Source: Alphaproteobacteria bacterium
GTDB taxonomy: Bacteria; Pseudomonadota; Alphaproteobacteria; Rhizobiales; Hyphomicrobiaceae
Reading direction: 5' to 3'
DNA: 64,000 bases
NCBI GenBank assembly: GCA_018830445.1
Contig: JAHJSN010000192.1
Coordinates: 1-64,000 of the forward strand
The position numbers and the translations under genes are program-made. Numbering within the stretch: position 1 is the stretch's first letter; every line of letters starts with the position of its first letter. Under the pieces are notes generated by a model, which was not told the DNA's origin, ran no database searches, and worked only from the letters and a program-made list of their open reading frames with translations. This document shows positions 25,486-35,291 of this stretch, piece after piece.

Positions 25486-26160
25486 ATGATAATTGTTGTT
25501 GATGAAGTTAAAAGTGGAGAGAGTCGTTACATTTCTTCTCTTATTCGCGAAGGCGTCCCTGCGACCGCACTGACGCCAAGCGATTTCGGCGGCTGGGTTA
25601 CAGGGGCCGATGAGATCGACGTGGATGCGGTCGATGCGGTTCTCCTCGGCGGCTTTGGCGAGCGGAAGGATCTGGCACGCCTGACCAAGCAGCACTCCGC
25701 GGCAGCCGTTATCGCCTATGATGCCAGGACGACCTTGGAAGAGACGCTGGAACTGTTTGCCGCCGGCGTCGATGACGTTGTCTCGGATCCTTGCGATGCC
25801 CGCGAGATACTGGCCCGAGTGGCCGCAATCCTGCGCCGCATGAAATCGCAGAGCACGACATGTGTCGCCGGGATTGAAGTGTTCCGGGACGGACGTGAGC
25901 CGCTTGTCGGGGGCGAGCCCTTGTCGCTCCCGCGCCGCGAACTGCGAATTCTGGAGTACCTTGTCGCCCATGCGGGTCGCCGGGTGACGAAGGCGCAGAT
26001 CTTCAGCTCGGTTTACGGGCTGTTCGAGTCGGACATAGACGACAATGTCGTGGAAAGCCATATCAGCAAATTGAGGAAGCGGCTTCGTCACCGTCTTGGG
26101 TATGACCCGGTCGATACGAAGCGCCATTTGGGATACATGCTGTGCAGGCACCAGGAATGA
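25486..26160 (+). CDS. ftcR: Flagellar transcriptional regulator FtcR/Rem
   Basis: 224 residues. An OmpR-family two-domain protein. The C-terminal winged helix is clear, with LSLPRRELRILEYLVAHAGRRVTKAQIFSSVYG and DDNVVESHISKLRKRLR. It closely resembles my memory of Brucella FtcR and Sinorhizobium Rem, the class II flagellar activators. The receiver domain begins MIIVVDEV but where a phosphoacceptor aspartate is expected the sequence reads DAVLLGGFGE, so it may act without phosphorylation. The start was set at 25486 by the GGGGGG sequence. It stands immediately upstream of flgE at the head of the flagellar region, which fits the role. Confidence 0.9.
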   Translation: MIIVVDEVKSGESRYISSLIREGVPATALTPSDFGGWVTGADEIDVDAVDAVLLGGFGERKDLARLTKQHSAAAVIAYDARTTLEETLELFAAGVDDVVSDPCDAREILARVAAILRRMKSQSTTCVAGIEVFRDGREPLVGGEPLSLPRRELRILEYLVAHAGRRVTKAQIFSSVYGLFESDIDDNVVESHISKLRKRLRHRLGYDPVDTKRHLGYMLCRHQE

Positions 26161-26284
26161 CACGCAGGTCGTGACACGGTTTCTTGGTTGATGCTGGAGT
26201 GAAAATAATTTCGGTTTCTATTTAGCCTTCCGGGATTCATTGAAACCCGCCAAATCCGTCCTTTATGCCTGGCAATGTCACGTC

Positions 26285-26314
26285 GTATCGCAGGCGATAC
26301 ATTATTTTTTTATT
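26285..26314 (+). terminator. Probable terminator between ftcR and flgE
   Basis: The perfect arms GTATCGC and GCGATAC with a very short loop are followed by ATTATTTTTTTATT. It lies 125 nt after the ftcR stop and 95 nt before the flgE start, so the flgE promoter would have to be downstream or overlap it. Confidence 0.5.
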
Positions 26315-26408
26315 CATTTTTTCCGACTTCCTCCGTGTCGCTCCAGTTAGGCGCAAGCTTGAAACCGGATGCTGCAATCTGAAATGGTTTCAGGGCAAGA
26401 GGACGTCG

Positions 26409-27662
26409 ATGAGCGTTTACAATCTCATGCGAACCGGGTCGTCGGGAATGGCGGCCCAGGGGAATCGACTCGGTACGGTGGCCGACAACATCGCCAACGT
26501 GAACACGGTCGGATACAAGGCAGCTGAGGCGCAGTTCTCCTCGCTGGTGTTGAGCCCCACCAGTTCCGAGTACACATCGGGGGGAGTTGTGACGGATGTG
26601 CGCTACGATATCAGCGCGCAGGGCAATCTCCAGTTCACCAATTCCCTGACCGACCTGGCAGTCAATGGAAATGGCTTCTTTTTCGTCGAAACGCCCGGCG
26701 GCGAAGCCGGGTTGACGCGGGCGGGGTCATTCGTCGCCGATGGCAACGGCAATCTTGTCAACGCGGCGGGCTACCGTCTTATGGGATATCCGGTGCAGCC
26801 CGGTGGCAACACGGTTGTCGCCAACGGCACCGCCGGCCTCGAGCCGGTTTCAATCGTCGGCCAGACCCTTGAGGCAACTCCTTCGACATCCGGGACATTG
26901 CGCGTCAACCTGCCTTCGAACGCCGAGATCGTCGCCCCGGCCAGCTTGCCGTCGCTCAACCTTCTGGGCGGCGAATACAGCGCAAAGTCCTCCCTGGTGG
27001 CATTCGACGGCCTCGGCAATGAAGTGATTGTCGATGCCTACTTCACCAAAACGGCGGCTTCGTCCTGGGAGGTGTCGGTATTCCGTAACTCCGATGCTGA
27101 CCCCCTCACGGTATTCCCTTACGGCTCAGCGCCGCTGGCAACGCAGTCACTGACCTTCGATGCGACCTCGGGGCTGATGACAAGTTCGCCGCTTGTCTCG
27201 TTTGCCATCCCCGGCGGGCTACCCTTTGAGCTTGATCTTGAGGGATCGACGCAGCTGGCTGCCGACTACAGCGTCCTCGACGTGGACGTCGACGGGAACG
27301 CCCCGAGCGGTGTGGCCAATCTCGAATTTACAGAAGACGGATTCGTTTATGCGGTCTTCGAAAACGGCGCCCGCAAGCCGACTTATCGAATTCCGCTCGG
27401 CACCGTCATCAGCCCGGACCGTCTGCTTCCTAAGCCCGGCAACATCTATTGGCTCACCGCCGACTCTGGCGATCTGCAGGTTGGATTCCCATCGGATAGC
27501 AGCTTCGGTTCCATCGTGTCGGGCGCGCTCGAGGGGTCGACCGTCGACCTTGCCAGTGAATTGACAACGATGATCGAAGCGCAACGCAACTACACCGCCA
27601 ATTCGAAAGTCTTCCAGACCGGCTCCGAGTTGCTGGATGTCGTCGTCAACCTCAAGCGCTGA
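26409..27662 (+). CDS. flgE: Flagellar hook protein FlgE
   Basis: 417 residues from the ATG at 26409 with AGAGGA upstream; the longer frame from 26265 is not family sequence. FlgE polymerises into the hook that joins rod and filament. The N-terminal rod/hook signature is SGMAAQGNRLGTVADNIANVNTVGYK. The FlgE-specific core includes LTDLAVNGNGFFFVETPGG and LTRAGSFVADGNGNLVNAAGYRLMGY. The C-terminal helix ends STVDLASELTTMIEAQRNY, then SKVFQTGSELLDVVVNLKR. flgK follows after 39 nt. Confidence 0.95.
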   Translation: MSVYNLMRTGSSGMAAQGNRLGTVADNIANVNTVGYKAAEAQFSSLVLSPTSSEYTSGGVVTDVRYDISAQGNLQFTNSLTDLAVNGNGFFFVETPGGEAGLTRAGSFVADGNGNLVNAAGYRLMGYPVQPGGNTVVANGTAGLEPVSIVGQTLEATPSTSGTLRVNLPSNAEIVAPASLPSLNLLGGEYSAKSSLVAFDGLGNEVIVDAYFTKTAASSWEVSVFRNSDADPLTVFPYGSAPLATQSLTFDATSGLMTSSPLVSFAIPGGLPFELDLEGSTQLAADYSVLDVDVDGNAPSGVANLEFTEDGFVYAVFENGARKPTYRIPLGTVISPDRLLPKPGNIYWLTADSGDLQVGFPSDSSFGSIVSGALEGSTVDLASELTTMIEAQRNYTANSKVFQTGSELLDVVVNLKR

Positions 27663-27701
27663 TCATAAATCGACAGCTAATCGACCCACAGGCACCCTGA
27701 A

Positions 27702-29180
27702 ATGTCACTTTCGCTCAGTTTCGACATTGGCCGCTCCGCGCTGTCGACGACGGCCGAGCAGTCCTCGGTCGTCTCGAGGAATGTCGCAAGCGCCGGTGAC
27801 GCCAGGGCGTCACGCAAGTCTGCTGCCATCGCAACCAGCCTGGGTGGCGGCGTTCGAGTGACGGAAATCCGCCGCGCGGTGGATGTCGCGTTGTTCGAGA
27901 ACCTGACCGGCGCAACATCGGTGCTCAGTGCGCAGGACGCGATTAATCGCGGCCTCCAGGAAATCGAGATGATGATGGGCGGGCCTGCGCTTGACGGTTC
28001 CCCCACCGCGCTGCTTGGAGCGTTGCGCGACGATCTGCAGGCCCTGTCAGCTGCGCCAAATGACGTCGTAAGCGCCAATCAGGCGATCGATTCTGCAAAA
28101 CAGGTGGCGAGCCGGCTCAATCTTCTGGCTGAGACTGTCATCGAGGTCCGCTCCAACGCCGACGCCGAGCTTTCCCGTTCGGTCGATAATCTGAATTCCC
28201 TGCTCGTCAAGTTCGAACGCGTCAACGGCGACATCGTCGCCGGTACGCATCTCAAAAAGGATGTTACCGACCTTCTCGACCAGCGCGATGGACTGCTCGT
28301 TGCGATGTCCGAGGAGATCGAGATCAGGGCCTTGAGCAAGCCGAACAACGATATGGTTCTTTTTGCGGCCGGCGGCGTCACCTTGTTCGAAACCGTTCCG
28401 CGCAGCGTCCAGATGGCTCCGATGCCGGTGCTGCCCGCCGGTGTCAGCGGTTCGGCCGTCTTCATTGACGGCATTCCGGTTACCGATGAGGCTATCCCGG
28501 CCGCCGCCACGGGAGGCAGGATTGCCGGCCTCGCGGCATTGCGCGACAGGATCGCGCCTGAGTTCGGCAGGCAGCTCGATGAGATCGCTCGCGGCCTTGT
28601 CGCGGCTTTTGCCGAAAGCGATCAAAGTGCGATGCCGGTCCTCCCAGATCTGCCCGGCCTGTTCACATATAGCGGTGCGAGCACAGTTCCACCTGCCGGC
28701 AGCGTTCTCGACGGGATCGCGTTGAGCATCCGCGTCAATGCAAACGTCCTCTCGGAGGAAGGCGGAGATCCGCTCCGCTTGCGAGATGGAGGTATCTCCG
28801 ATCCCCTCGAACCTGCCTACGTCTACAACTCGAGCGGAGCCGCCGGTTTCACAGGCCGGCTCAATCAGCTGATCGGCGGGTTCGAGGCGACGATGGCGTT
28901 CGATACGGCCGCTGGCCTGCCGGCCTCGGCGACCCTCATCTCCTACACTTCGGCTTCGGTTGGAAGTTTCCAGCTTCTTCGATCCGAATCGGCAAACGAG
29001 TACGAATACAAGTCCGTTCTCGCCGAACGTTCGCGCGAGGCACTCTCGAAGAGCGCCGGTGTCAATCTCGACGAGGAGATGGCCGAACTTCTGGAACTGG
29101 AACGGTCCTATCAGGCTTCGTCCCGGCTCTTGCAGGTCGTCGATTCGATGTTTGACGCGATGTTCGCAGCGGCGGGGTAA
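27702..29180 (+). CDS. flgK: Flagellar hook-associated protein 1
   Basis: 492 residues. FlgK forms the first hook-filament junction zone. The N-terminal helix MSLSLSFDIGRSALSTTAEQ is followed by SRNVASAGDARASRK. The mid-domain contains DVTDLLDQRDGLLVAMSEEI. The C-terminal helix AGVNLDEEMAELLELERSYQASSRLLQVVDSMFDAMF is diagnostic. The usual NIANxxTPGY segment is weakened here, a pattern I recall in other rhizobial FlgK proteins. It stands between flgE and flgL with short gaps. Confidence 0.93.
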   Translation: MSLSLSFDIGRSALSTTAEQSSVVSRNVASAGDARASRKSAAIATSLGGGVRVTEIRRAVDVALFENLTGATSVLSAQDAINRGLQEIEMMMGGPALDGSPTALLGALRDDLQALSAAPNDVVSANQAIDSAKQVASRLNLLAETVIEVRSNADAELSRSVDNLNSLLVKFERVNGDIVAGTHLKKDVTDLLDQRDGLLVAMSEEIEIRALSKPNNDMVLFAAGGVTLFETVPRSVQMAPMPVLPAGVSGSAVFIDGIPVTDEAIPAAATGGRIAGLAALRDRIAPEFGRQLDEIARGLVAAFAESDQSAMPVLPDLPGLFTYSGASTVPPAGSVLDGIALSIRVNANVLSEEGGDPLRLRDGGISDPLEPAYVYNSSGAAGFTGRLNQLIGGFEATMAFDTAAGLPASATLISYTSASVGSFQLLRSESANEYEYKSVLAERSREALSKSAGVNLDEEMAELLELERSYQASSRLLQVVDSMFDAMFAAAG

Positions 29181-29185
29181 AGACA

Positions 29186-30235
29186 ATGAAAACCACCTTC
29201 ATTTCAACCCAGTCCATCGGTGCTGCGACGCGCAACGCCATCGTGCGCTCGCAGGAACGCCTCGCCGAAGCACAGAGCGAACTTAGCACCGGCAGGCATT
29301 TCGACACCGGCTTGGCGCTCGGCGCCGGCACTGCAAACCTTGTCGATCTGCGTCAACAAAATGAACGACTGGCCGGTCTCGAATCTTCCAACGCGCGCCT
29401 TCAATTCCGCGCAGGCGTCGCGCAGGCGGCCTTGGGTTCGCTTGTCGACGGCGCTCAGGAGTTTCTTGAAGAACTGATTGCCGCGCGCCAGGCGCCGTCC
29501 GGCGGAAAGCTGGTCCAAGCCAGCGCCGAAGGCCGGCTCACGGCGATGATCGATCAGCTCAACGTCACTGCCGATGGCGATTTCGTGTTCTCGGGAATGA
29601 ACGCCGCCGAACCGCCGTTCGACGACTACTGGAGCGATCCCCCGCCAGCCAGCCGGTCGTCTGTGTCGGCTGCGTTTCTTGGCGAATTCGGGTTGTCCCA
29701 GGACGATCCGGGAGTAGCGGCGATAACGCCTGCCGGCATCGAGGCGTTCCTTGACGGCAGTTTCGCGAACCTCTTTGCTGATCCGGCCTGGTCGAACGAT
29801 TGGTCGACGGCAACCAGCGAACTGGCGGTCGTGCGTATCAGCCGGTCGGAAGCCATAACGACCTCGCTCAGCGCCAACGAAGGCGCCATTCGCAAACTGG
29901 CGCGGGTCTATTCCGCCGCAGCGGATCTGGGCACCGAAAATATGAGCCAGGCAACGTTCCAGGCGCTGGTCGACAAGCTCGTCACGGTCACCGGCGAGGC
30001 GGTTAACGAACTGGGCGCGATGCAATCGAAACTCGGCCTGAACGAGCAACGGCTGGCCGATGCCAGCGAGCGGGCGAGGCTGCAACGAAACCTGCTTCAG
30101 GAGCGGATCGGAACGCTTGAAAGCGTGGACCCGTTCGAGGCTTCCACCCGCGTGACATCCCTGCTGACGGTGATTGAAACCTCGTACGCGGTCACCGCCA
30201 GAATTCAGAGGCTATCAATCCTCAACTATCTTTGA
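29186..30235 (+). CDS. flgL: Flagellar hook-associated protein 3 (flagellin-like)
   Basis: 349 residues, starting five bases after flgK. FlgL forms the second junction zone below the filament. It has flagellin-type ends: N-terminal FISTQSIGAATRNAIVRSQERLAEAQSELSTG and C-terminal ERARLQRNLLQERIGTLESVDPFEASTRVTSLLTVIETSYAVTARIQRLSILNYL. The middle, with FVFSGMNAAEPPFDDYW, is the variable domain. The gene order flgE-flgK-flgL supports the call over a true flagellin. Confidence 0.92.
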   Translation: MKTTFISTQSIGAATRNAIVRSQERLAEAQSELSTGRHFDTGLALGAGTANLVDLRQQNERLAGLESSNARLQFRAGVAQAALGSLVDGAQEFLEELIAARQAPSGGKLVQASAEGRLTAMIDQLNVTADGDFVFSGMNAAEPPFDDYWSDPPPASRSSVSAAFLGEFGLSQDDPGVAAITPAGIEAFLDGSFANLFADPAWSNDWSTATSELAVVRISRSEAITTSLSANEGAIRKLARVYSAAADLGTENMSQATFQALVDKLVTVTGEAVNELGAMQSKLGLNEQRLADASERARLQRNLLQERIGTLESVDPFEASTRVTSLLTVIETSYAVTARIQRLSILNYL

Positions 30236-30321
30236 CGACGGGAAATATGACGGCCTTGATCGATCAAACATGGATCGCGTCAGGCATGAAGGCAGGCGAG
30301 TAGGCAATCCAGGAAACAGAC

Positions 30322-30669
30322 ATGTACAAGATCAGCTACGCCGATGTGCTCGACGACAATCCCAGCGACGCGAGGGAGCGCGAGTGCGAGGCGGTCGGCC
30401 GCTCCATCGAGCTCATGCGATGCGCCGAGGCGGCGGGCGTCAACTCCATCGAGTCAACCCAGGCCGTTGCATTCCTCACAAAGCTCTGGTCGATGCTGAT
30501 CGAGGATCTGGGGCGGCAGGACAACGATCTGCCCGATGCTCTGCGAGCGCAACTCATTTCCATCGGGATCTGGCTGATGAAGCAGGCCGAGGCGATAAGG
30601 TCCGGCGGCCAGACCAGCTTCGCCGATATGATCACGGTTTCCGAGGCGATCCGGGATGGGCTCAAATGA
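30322..30669 (+). CDS. flaF: Flagellin biosynthesis regulator FlaF
   Basis: 115 residues. It matches FlaF, an alphaproteobacterial protein required for flagellin synthesis or secretion: YKISYADVLDDNPSDARERECEAVGRSI, LTKLWSMLIEDLGRQDNDLPDALRAQLISIGIWLMKQAE and SFADMITVSEAIRDGL are all typical. It overlaps flbT by ATGA, and the two proteins act in opposite directions on flagellin production in Caulobacter and Brucella. Confidence 0.93.
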   Translation: MYKISYADVLDDNPSDARERECEAVGRSIELMRCAEAAGVNSIESTQAVAFLTKLWSMLIEDLGRQDNDLPDALRAQLISIGIWLMKQAEAIRSGGQTSFADMITVSEAIRDGLK

Positions 30670-31079
30670 AATCCACACTCAAGGTTCATCTGCGCCGCAA
30701 CGAGCGGCTTTTCGCCAATGGAGCGGTACTACGTCCGGATCGCAAGGTGACTATCGAATTTCTCAACGACGTGACGTTCCTGCTGGAATCCCACGTCATG
30801 CAGGAGGATCAGGCGGTCACCTCGTTGCGGCAACTGTATTTCGTGCTGCAGTCGATTCTGATCGATCCGAACAACGCGGCACCGGCGCGCGCAATGTACG
30901 AGAGGAGCTATGTGCTGCTGCACACTCATTTCAGGTCGGAAGTCCTGCTTGCGGGATTGAACGAAGCCGACGAGATGGTTCGTTCCGAGCGGGTCTTCGA
31001 GGCGATGAAGATCATCAGGCGGCTGTTTCCCATCGAGGACGAAATCATGTTCGGCGAAACGTTGTTGGCCGCCGGATGA
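30666..31079 (+). CDS. flbT: Flagellin post-transcriptional regulator FlbT
   Basis: 137 residues from the ATG that overlaps the flaF stop; the longer frame from 30174 is a shadow of flgL and flaF. FlbT binds the 5' untranslated region of flagellin mRNA in Caulobacter. The family sequence is clear: HLRRNERLFANGAVLRPDRKVTIEFLNDVTFLLESHVM, LRQLYFVLQSILIDP and the ending FPIEDEIMFGETLL. A possible target in this window is the hairpin just before the flagellin start (52336-52354). Confidence 0.93.
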   Translation: MKSTLKVHLRRNERLFANGAVLRPDRKVTIEFLNDVTFLLESHVMQEDQAVTSLRQLYFVLQSILIDPNNAAPARAMYERSYVLLHTHFRSEVLLAGLNEADEMVRSERVFEAMKIIRRLFPIEDEIMFGETLLAAG

Positions 31080-31110
31080 TGCAGACCGGCCGGAACAGGA
31101 GATTGGATTG

Positions 31111-31539
31111 ATGGAAATTGGTGGATTGGGCGAAACGCTGACGGCGGTGCGCGGCGAGGCGGCTTCGGGGGGGGCGGCTTCATCCTCGCAATCGACTTCG
31201 TCGCTGGCCTCCGTCGATTATGAGATGTTCCTGAAGCTGCTGATGGCGCAGATGGAGAACCAGGACCCGCTCAACCCGACGGATTCGACCGAATACGTCG
31301 CGCAGTTGGCAACTTTCTCGCAGGTCGAGCAGTCGATCCAGGCAAATGCAAAGCTCGAAAGGATGTTGACGAGCCTGCAGGTCGCCCAGTCTGAAAGCCT
31401 CGTCGGCAGCACGGTGACGTCGGCAGACGGCTTGGTCAGCGGCCTTGTCGAAGCGGTTGAAATTACGGGTGAGGGATTGGTGGCGCTGCTCGGGAGCGGC
31501 GAGCGGGTGACCATCGCCGAGGGAGTAAGAATCTCGTGA
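31111..31539 (+). CDS. flgD: Flagellar hook capping/assembly protein FlgD
   Basis: 142 residues. FlgD caps the growing hook. The conserved N-terminal segment is present: YEMFLKLLMAQMENQDPLNPTDSTEYVAQLATFSQVEQ, then SLQVAQSESLVGSTVTS. It lacks the C-terminal Ig/Tudor part of the longer enterobacterial protein, as is usual in Rhizobiales. The ATG at 31111 is favoured over the adjacent TTG at 31108; AGGAGA lies at 31097-31102. Confidence 0.92.
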   Translation: MEIGGLGETLTAVRGEAASGGAASSSQSTSSLASVDYEMFLKLLMAQMENQDPLNPTDSTEYVAQLATFSQVEQSIQANAKLERMLTSLQVAQSESLVGSTVTSADGLVSGLVEAVEITGEGLVALLGSGERVTIAEGVRIS

Positions 31540-31548
31540 TGGCGTGCG

Positions 31549-31815
31549 ATGAATGAGGCCGATGCACTGGATCTTGCACAGGCCGCCATCTGGGCGGTCA
31601 TCGTCGCTTCCAGCCCGGCAGTTATCGCCGCCATTGTCGTCGGCGTCGTGATTGCACTGTTGCAGGCGCTCACTCAGGTGCAGGAGATGACCCTGACGTT
31701 CATCCCGAAGATTATCGCGATCCTGTTCATGTTGATCGTCTCGGCACCCTTCATGGGCGCGGTCGTCTTTTCGTTTGCCCAGATGTGCTTTTCGCGGATC
31801 GAGAACGGTTTCTAG
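31549..31815 (+). CDS. fliQ: Flagellar export apparatus protein FliQ
   Basis: 88 residues with two membrane helices (AAIWAVIVASSPAVIAAIVVG and KIIAILFMLIVSAPFMGAVVF) joined by ALLQALTQVQEMTLTFIP, the signature of FliQ. It belongs to the FliP5-FliQ4-FliR1 export gate. It starts nine bases after flgD. Its stop is the TAG of a CTAG, but no hairpin element has inserted there. A 232-nt gap without a gene separates it from flhA. Confidence 0.94.
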   Translation: MNEADALDLAQAAIWAVIVASSPAVIAAIVVGVVIALLQALTQVQEMTLTFIPKIIAILFMLIVSAPFMGAVVFSFAQMCFSRIENGF

Positions 31816-32047
31816 GGTTCTCGATGCAACCCTTGAAGCCGGGTGTAGGTCGCGCCATGCGTTAGAGAGTCCAGAAGACGGACGAGGCCTTCCCAGGTGT
31901 TGCGGCGGAGGCGCTTGGGAACCGAGCCTCGCAGACGAAACACGGGTCGACCAGCGCTGAATGGCGCCGGAAGGTTTCGGCCGGTGGTGGCGCTGACGTC
32001 AGCGTTCGGCTCCAGGCCCGGCATCAACTGCAACTGGTCGAGGGGGT

Positions 32048-34150
32048 ATGATGGCAGTCGGCAATATCGAAACGATCCAGATGCAGGCCGGAGACTCCAA
32101 GGGCGGTCGCGACATCGGCTTGGCCATCGTCGTTGTTTTCATCCTTTCGGTCCTTTTCCTGCCGCTTCCAGCCTTTCTCGTCGACGTCGGGCTTGCCTGT
32201 TCGATTGCCCTGTCGGTGTTGATCTTGATGGTTGCCCTGTGGATCCGCAAGCCGCTCGAATTCTCCGCATTTCCAACGATCCTCCTCATCGCAGTCATGT
32301 TGCGGCTCGCCCTCAATATCTCGACGACACGATTGATCCTGTCGGAAGGCGCTGGCGGCTATAACGCTGCGGGTTATGTCATCGGCGGCTTTTCCAACAT
32401 GGTCATGGCCGGCGACTTCGTCATCGGCCTTATTGTTTTCGCGATACTGCTGACCGTGAATTTTCTGGTCATTACCAAGGGCGCAACTCGTATCGCCGAG
32501 GTCGGGGCGCGGTTCACGCTCGATGCCGTGCCCGGCAAACAGATGGCGATCGACGCTGATCTGTCGTCAGGCATGATCGACGAGAAGGAGGCCCGCCGCC
32601 GCCGCGTCGAGCTGGAGCAGGAAAGCGCTTTCTTCGGCGCCATGGACGGGGCATCGAAGTTCGTCCGCGGCGACGCCATCGCGGGCCTCATCATTACCGC
32701 GGTGAATATCGGCGGCGGCATCGTGATCGGAGTGTTTCGCCATGGCATGCCCGCTGCCGAGGCCGCCGATGTCTTTGTCAAGCTTTCTGTCGGCGACGGA
32801 CTCGTCTCGCAGATACCTGCTCTGATCGTGTCGCTGGCGGCCGGCCTTCTCGTTGCCAAGGGTCGGACCGAGGGTTCGGCTGAAGTCGCTATTCTCGATC
32901 AGCTTGGCGGTTATCCGCGCGCTTTGACCGTTTCGGCCGGGTTGATGGCGGTTGTCGCTGTTCTTCCCGGCCTGCCGTTCGTACCTTTTGCCTTGCTCGC
33001 CGGTGTCCTGGCCTATGTTTCGATCGCCGTCATCGGTCAGCGCAGATCCAATGCGGCCGATGCAACTTCGAAAAAGGTCGAAGCCGAACGCGAAGCTGCC
33101 ATCCGTGCCAGTGGCTCCGTGCAGGATGCGCTCGTGGTGCCCGAGGTCGAGGTCTGCTTCGGTATGCACCTTGCCAACGAGATGCTCCAGACGAAGCAGG
33201 AACTGGCAAACCGCGTCGGCAAGATGCGGCGCAAGTTCGCCAAGGAGTATGGCTTCGTTGTTCCTGACATACAGCTCACCGACGACGTTTCCCTGCCGCC
33301 GAAAAGCTATCTCATAAAGATTCACGGTACCGTTGTGTCGAAGCAGGATCTGCGGATAGGTGACGTCTTGGTGATCGTCGGCGACGCCAAGCCGCCGTCG
33401 GTACTGGGAGAGGAAGTGCGCGAGCCGGCATTCGGAATGCGCGCCTTCTGGATACCCGAAGCCTTCGCCAAGGAGGTTCGCCGCGAAGGCTTCTCGCCCG
33501 TCGATGCCCAGTCTGTGCTTCTCACGCATATCAGCGAGGTCATCCGCAACAACCTGGCGCAGCTCCTGTCCTATAAGCACATGCGCAAATTGATGGATGC
33601 GCAGCCGCCTGAATACAAGCGCCTGCTCGACGAGTTCACGCCTGCCCATATCTCCTATTCCGGCATCCAGGGCGTGCTGAAGATGCTTCTCGCAGAGCGC
33701 GTTTCCATCCGAAACCTGAGCCTGATCCTCGAAGCGATTGCCGAGATCGCTCCGCATGCGCGCAGAACCGAACAGATCGTCGAGCATGTCCGCATCAGGA
33801 TCGCTCAGCAGATCTGCGGGGGCGTATCGCGCGACGGCACGCTGAGTATCTTGCGTCTCGGCGGCCAATGGGATCTGGCGTTCCACCAGGCCCTGAAACG
33901 TGGTCCCAACGGGGAAGTCGTCGAGTTCGACATCGATCCGCGCTTGATCGAGGAATTCGGCAACGAAGCCACCAAGGCGATCCGCGCATTGATGGACAAG
34001 GGCGAACAGTTCGTGGTGGTGACCGCGCCCGACGCGCGCCCCTATGTCCGCATGGTCATCGAGCGGATGTTCCCATCCTTGCCCATCCTGTCGAATTCGG
34101 AGATCGCCAAGGGTGTCCAGCTTCGTGCGCTGGGCACGATTGCGAAATGA
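32048..34150 (+). CDS. flhA: Flagellar export protein FlhA
   Basis: 700 residues. This is the largest component of the flagellar type III export gate, with an N-terminal membrane domain of about eight helices and a large cytoplasmic domain that binds chaperones. The FHIPEP family signature is present in [18 protein letters not shown], followed by [31 protein letters not shown]. The C-terminal half includes [10 protein letters not shown] and [21 protein letters not shown] stands before the start. The stop overlaps fliR as ATGA. Confidence 0.96.
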   Translation: MMAVGNIETIQMQAGDSKGGRDIGLAIVVVFILSVLFLPLPAFLVDVGLACSIALSVLILMVALWIRKPLEFSAFPTILLIAVMLRLALNISTTRLILSEGAGGYNAAGYVIGGFSNMVMAGDFVIGLIVFAILLTVNFLVITKGATRIAEVGARFTLDAVPGKQMAIDADLSSGMIDEKEARRRRVELEQESAFFGAMDGASKFVRGDAIAGLIITAVNIGGGIVIGVFRHGMPAAEAADVFVKLSVGDGLVSQIPALIVSLAAGLLVAKGRTEGSAEVAILDQLGGYPRALTVSAGLMAVVAVLPGLPFVPFALLAGVLAYVSIAVIGQRRSNAADATSKKVEAEREAAIRASGSVQDALVVPEVEVCFGMHLANEMLQTKQELANRVGKMRRKFAKEYGFVVPDIQLTDDVSLPPKSYLIKIHGTVVSKQDLRIGDVLVIVGDAKPPSVLGEEVREPAFGMRAFWIPEAFAKEVRREGFSPVDAQSVLLTHISEVIRNNLAQLLSYKHMRKLMDAQPPEYKRLLDEFTPAHISYSGIQGVLKMLLAERVSIRNLSLILEAIAEIAPHARRTEQIVEHVRIRIAQQICGGVSRDGTLSILRLGGQWDLAFHQALKRGPNGEVVEFDIDPRLIEEFGNEATKAIRALMDKGEQFVVVTAPDARPYVRMVIERMFPSLPILSNSEIAKGVQLRALGTIAK

Positions 34151-34902
34151 TCGCCGAGTTTGCGGGCTACCTGATCCCGACGTTCGTTCTGTTCTGCCGG
34201 ATCGGCGGCTGCATGCTGCTTGTGCCCGGTCTTGCCTCCGCGCAGGTACCCATGCAGGCCCGCTTGTTTGTTTCGCTAGCCTTGTCGCTGGCGCTGGCGC
34301 CATTGATCCTCGATGAGAGCCACAGGTTGCTGGCCGATCAGGGTGGCGAGCGCGTCGTTCAGCTGATTGTGTCGGAAACGGCAATCGGTGTGCTGCTTGG
34401 ATTGAGCGTGCGGGTATTTCTCAGCGCGCTACAGTTCATGACGACGGCAATGGGCATGTACATCGGCCTGGGCACCCTGCCCGGCGCTCCAGTCGATCTC
34501 GACGAGCCGCTCGCCGCGCTTTCGATGTTCATCACGACTTTCGCGACGCTTATGTTCTTTCTTCTCGACCTTCACCTGGAGGTCGTCAAAGGGCTCGTCG
34601 AGGCCTATGAATTCGTCCCGCTCGGTTCGGATTTCGATACGCGCGCGTCGCTTGAAAAAATTACCGGCGCGTTGTCACGAAGTTTCCTGCTGGTATTGCA
34701 GATCGCCGGTCCGTTCCTCGCCTATGGCCTCATCGTCAATCTGCTGTTCGGTCTGGTCAACAAGATGGTGCCGCAGATACCGGCTTATTTCCTGTCGATC
34801 CCGTTCCTGATCGCAGGCGGCCTGCTGATCCTGTATTTCTTGTTGGGGGAGATGATGACCATCTATTTCGCCGTCTTTCGCGACTTCATCGTCGAAGGGT
34901 GA
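34147..34902 (+). CDS. fliR: Flagellar export apparatus protein FliR
   Basis: 251 residues with about six membrane helices. It belongs to the FliPQR export gate. Family segments include [42 protein letters not shown] and [15 protein letters not shown], and [37 protein letters not shown]. The start ATG overlaps the flhA stop; a longer frame from 33868 is a shadow of flhA. The stop overlaps the next gene as GTGA. Confidence 0.95.
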   Translation: MIAEFAGYLIPTFVLFCRIGGCMLLVPGLASAQVPMQARLFVSLALSLALAPLILDESHRLLADQGGERVVQLIVSETAIGVLLGLSVRVFLSALQFMTTAMGMYIGLGTLPGAPVDLDEPLAALSMFITTFATLMFFLLDLHLEVVKGLVEAYEFVPLGSDFDTRASLEKITGALSRSFLLVLQIAGPFLAYGLIVNLLFGLVNKMVPQIPAYFLSIPFLIAGGLLILYFLLGEMMTIYFAVFRDFIVEG

Positions 34903-35291
34903 CACACATGCCTCCACTCAGGCGGCTGCGGCGGCTGGAGCAGCTCTTCGAGTCACTCTACCGCTGCGACCAGTTGCGGGTGATGAAGTTGCACGAGCGC
35001 AAGGCGAAGGTTGCAAGTCGGCAGGAGCGGCTCATCGAGGCGCTCTCCAGCGACAACCCGTGCCTGCAGGGGTTCGTCGATCAATTGCTCGCCGATTCTG
35101 TCCGCCAGAGCGTCGAGCTTTCTGGCATCGAGACCGAGCTTGCCCAAACCGTGAGGGATTCCGCGCCGCGCAAGGCACAGTTGGAACGGGTTCGCCGGCA
35201 GATTTCCGGGGCACTCACCGAATTGGATCGCCAGGCGGAGAAGCACATCATCGATGAAATTTCAAGCCGCAACGCAGCGGACCTGGAATGA
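34899..35291 (+). CDS. Small coiled-coil protein of the flagellar operon (FliJ-like position)
   Basis: 130 residues from a GTG overlapping the fliR stop; an ATG at 34908 is the alternative start. The sequence is almost wholly charged helix (RRLRRLEQLFESLYRCDQLRVMKLHERKAKVASRQERL and RKAQLERVRRQISGALTELDRQAEKHIIDEI). This resembles FliJ-type or chaperone-type coiled coils of flagellar operons, but no family signature is firm. It is tightly packed between fliR and a FlgJ-like gene, overlapping the latter by ATGA, so a flagellar role is likely. Confidence 0.7.
   Translation: MTHMPPLRRLRRLEQLFESLYRCDQLRVMKLHERKAKVASRQERLIEALSSDNPCLQGFVDQLLADSVRQSVELSGIETELAQTVRDSAPRKAQLERVRRQISGALTELDRQAEKHIIDEISSRNAADLE

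Noticed and set aside
25327-26163. 278-codon minus-strand frame opposite ftcR
   Set aside because: It shadows a clear OmpR-type regulator and its predicted protein has no recognisable family.
31816-32047. Possible small gene between fliQ and flhA
   Set aside because: No frame of the 232-nt gap has a convincing start and protein-like sequence, although such a gap inside a tight operon is unusual.
32567-34384. 605-codon open frame on the minus strand opposite flhA
   Set aside because: It lies wholly against a certain flhA and resembles no protein; long antisense frames are expected at this GC content.
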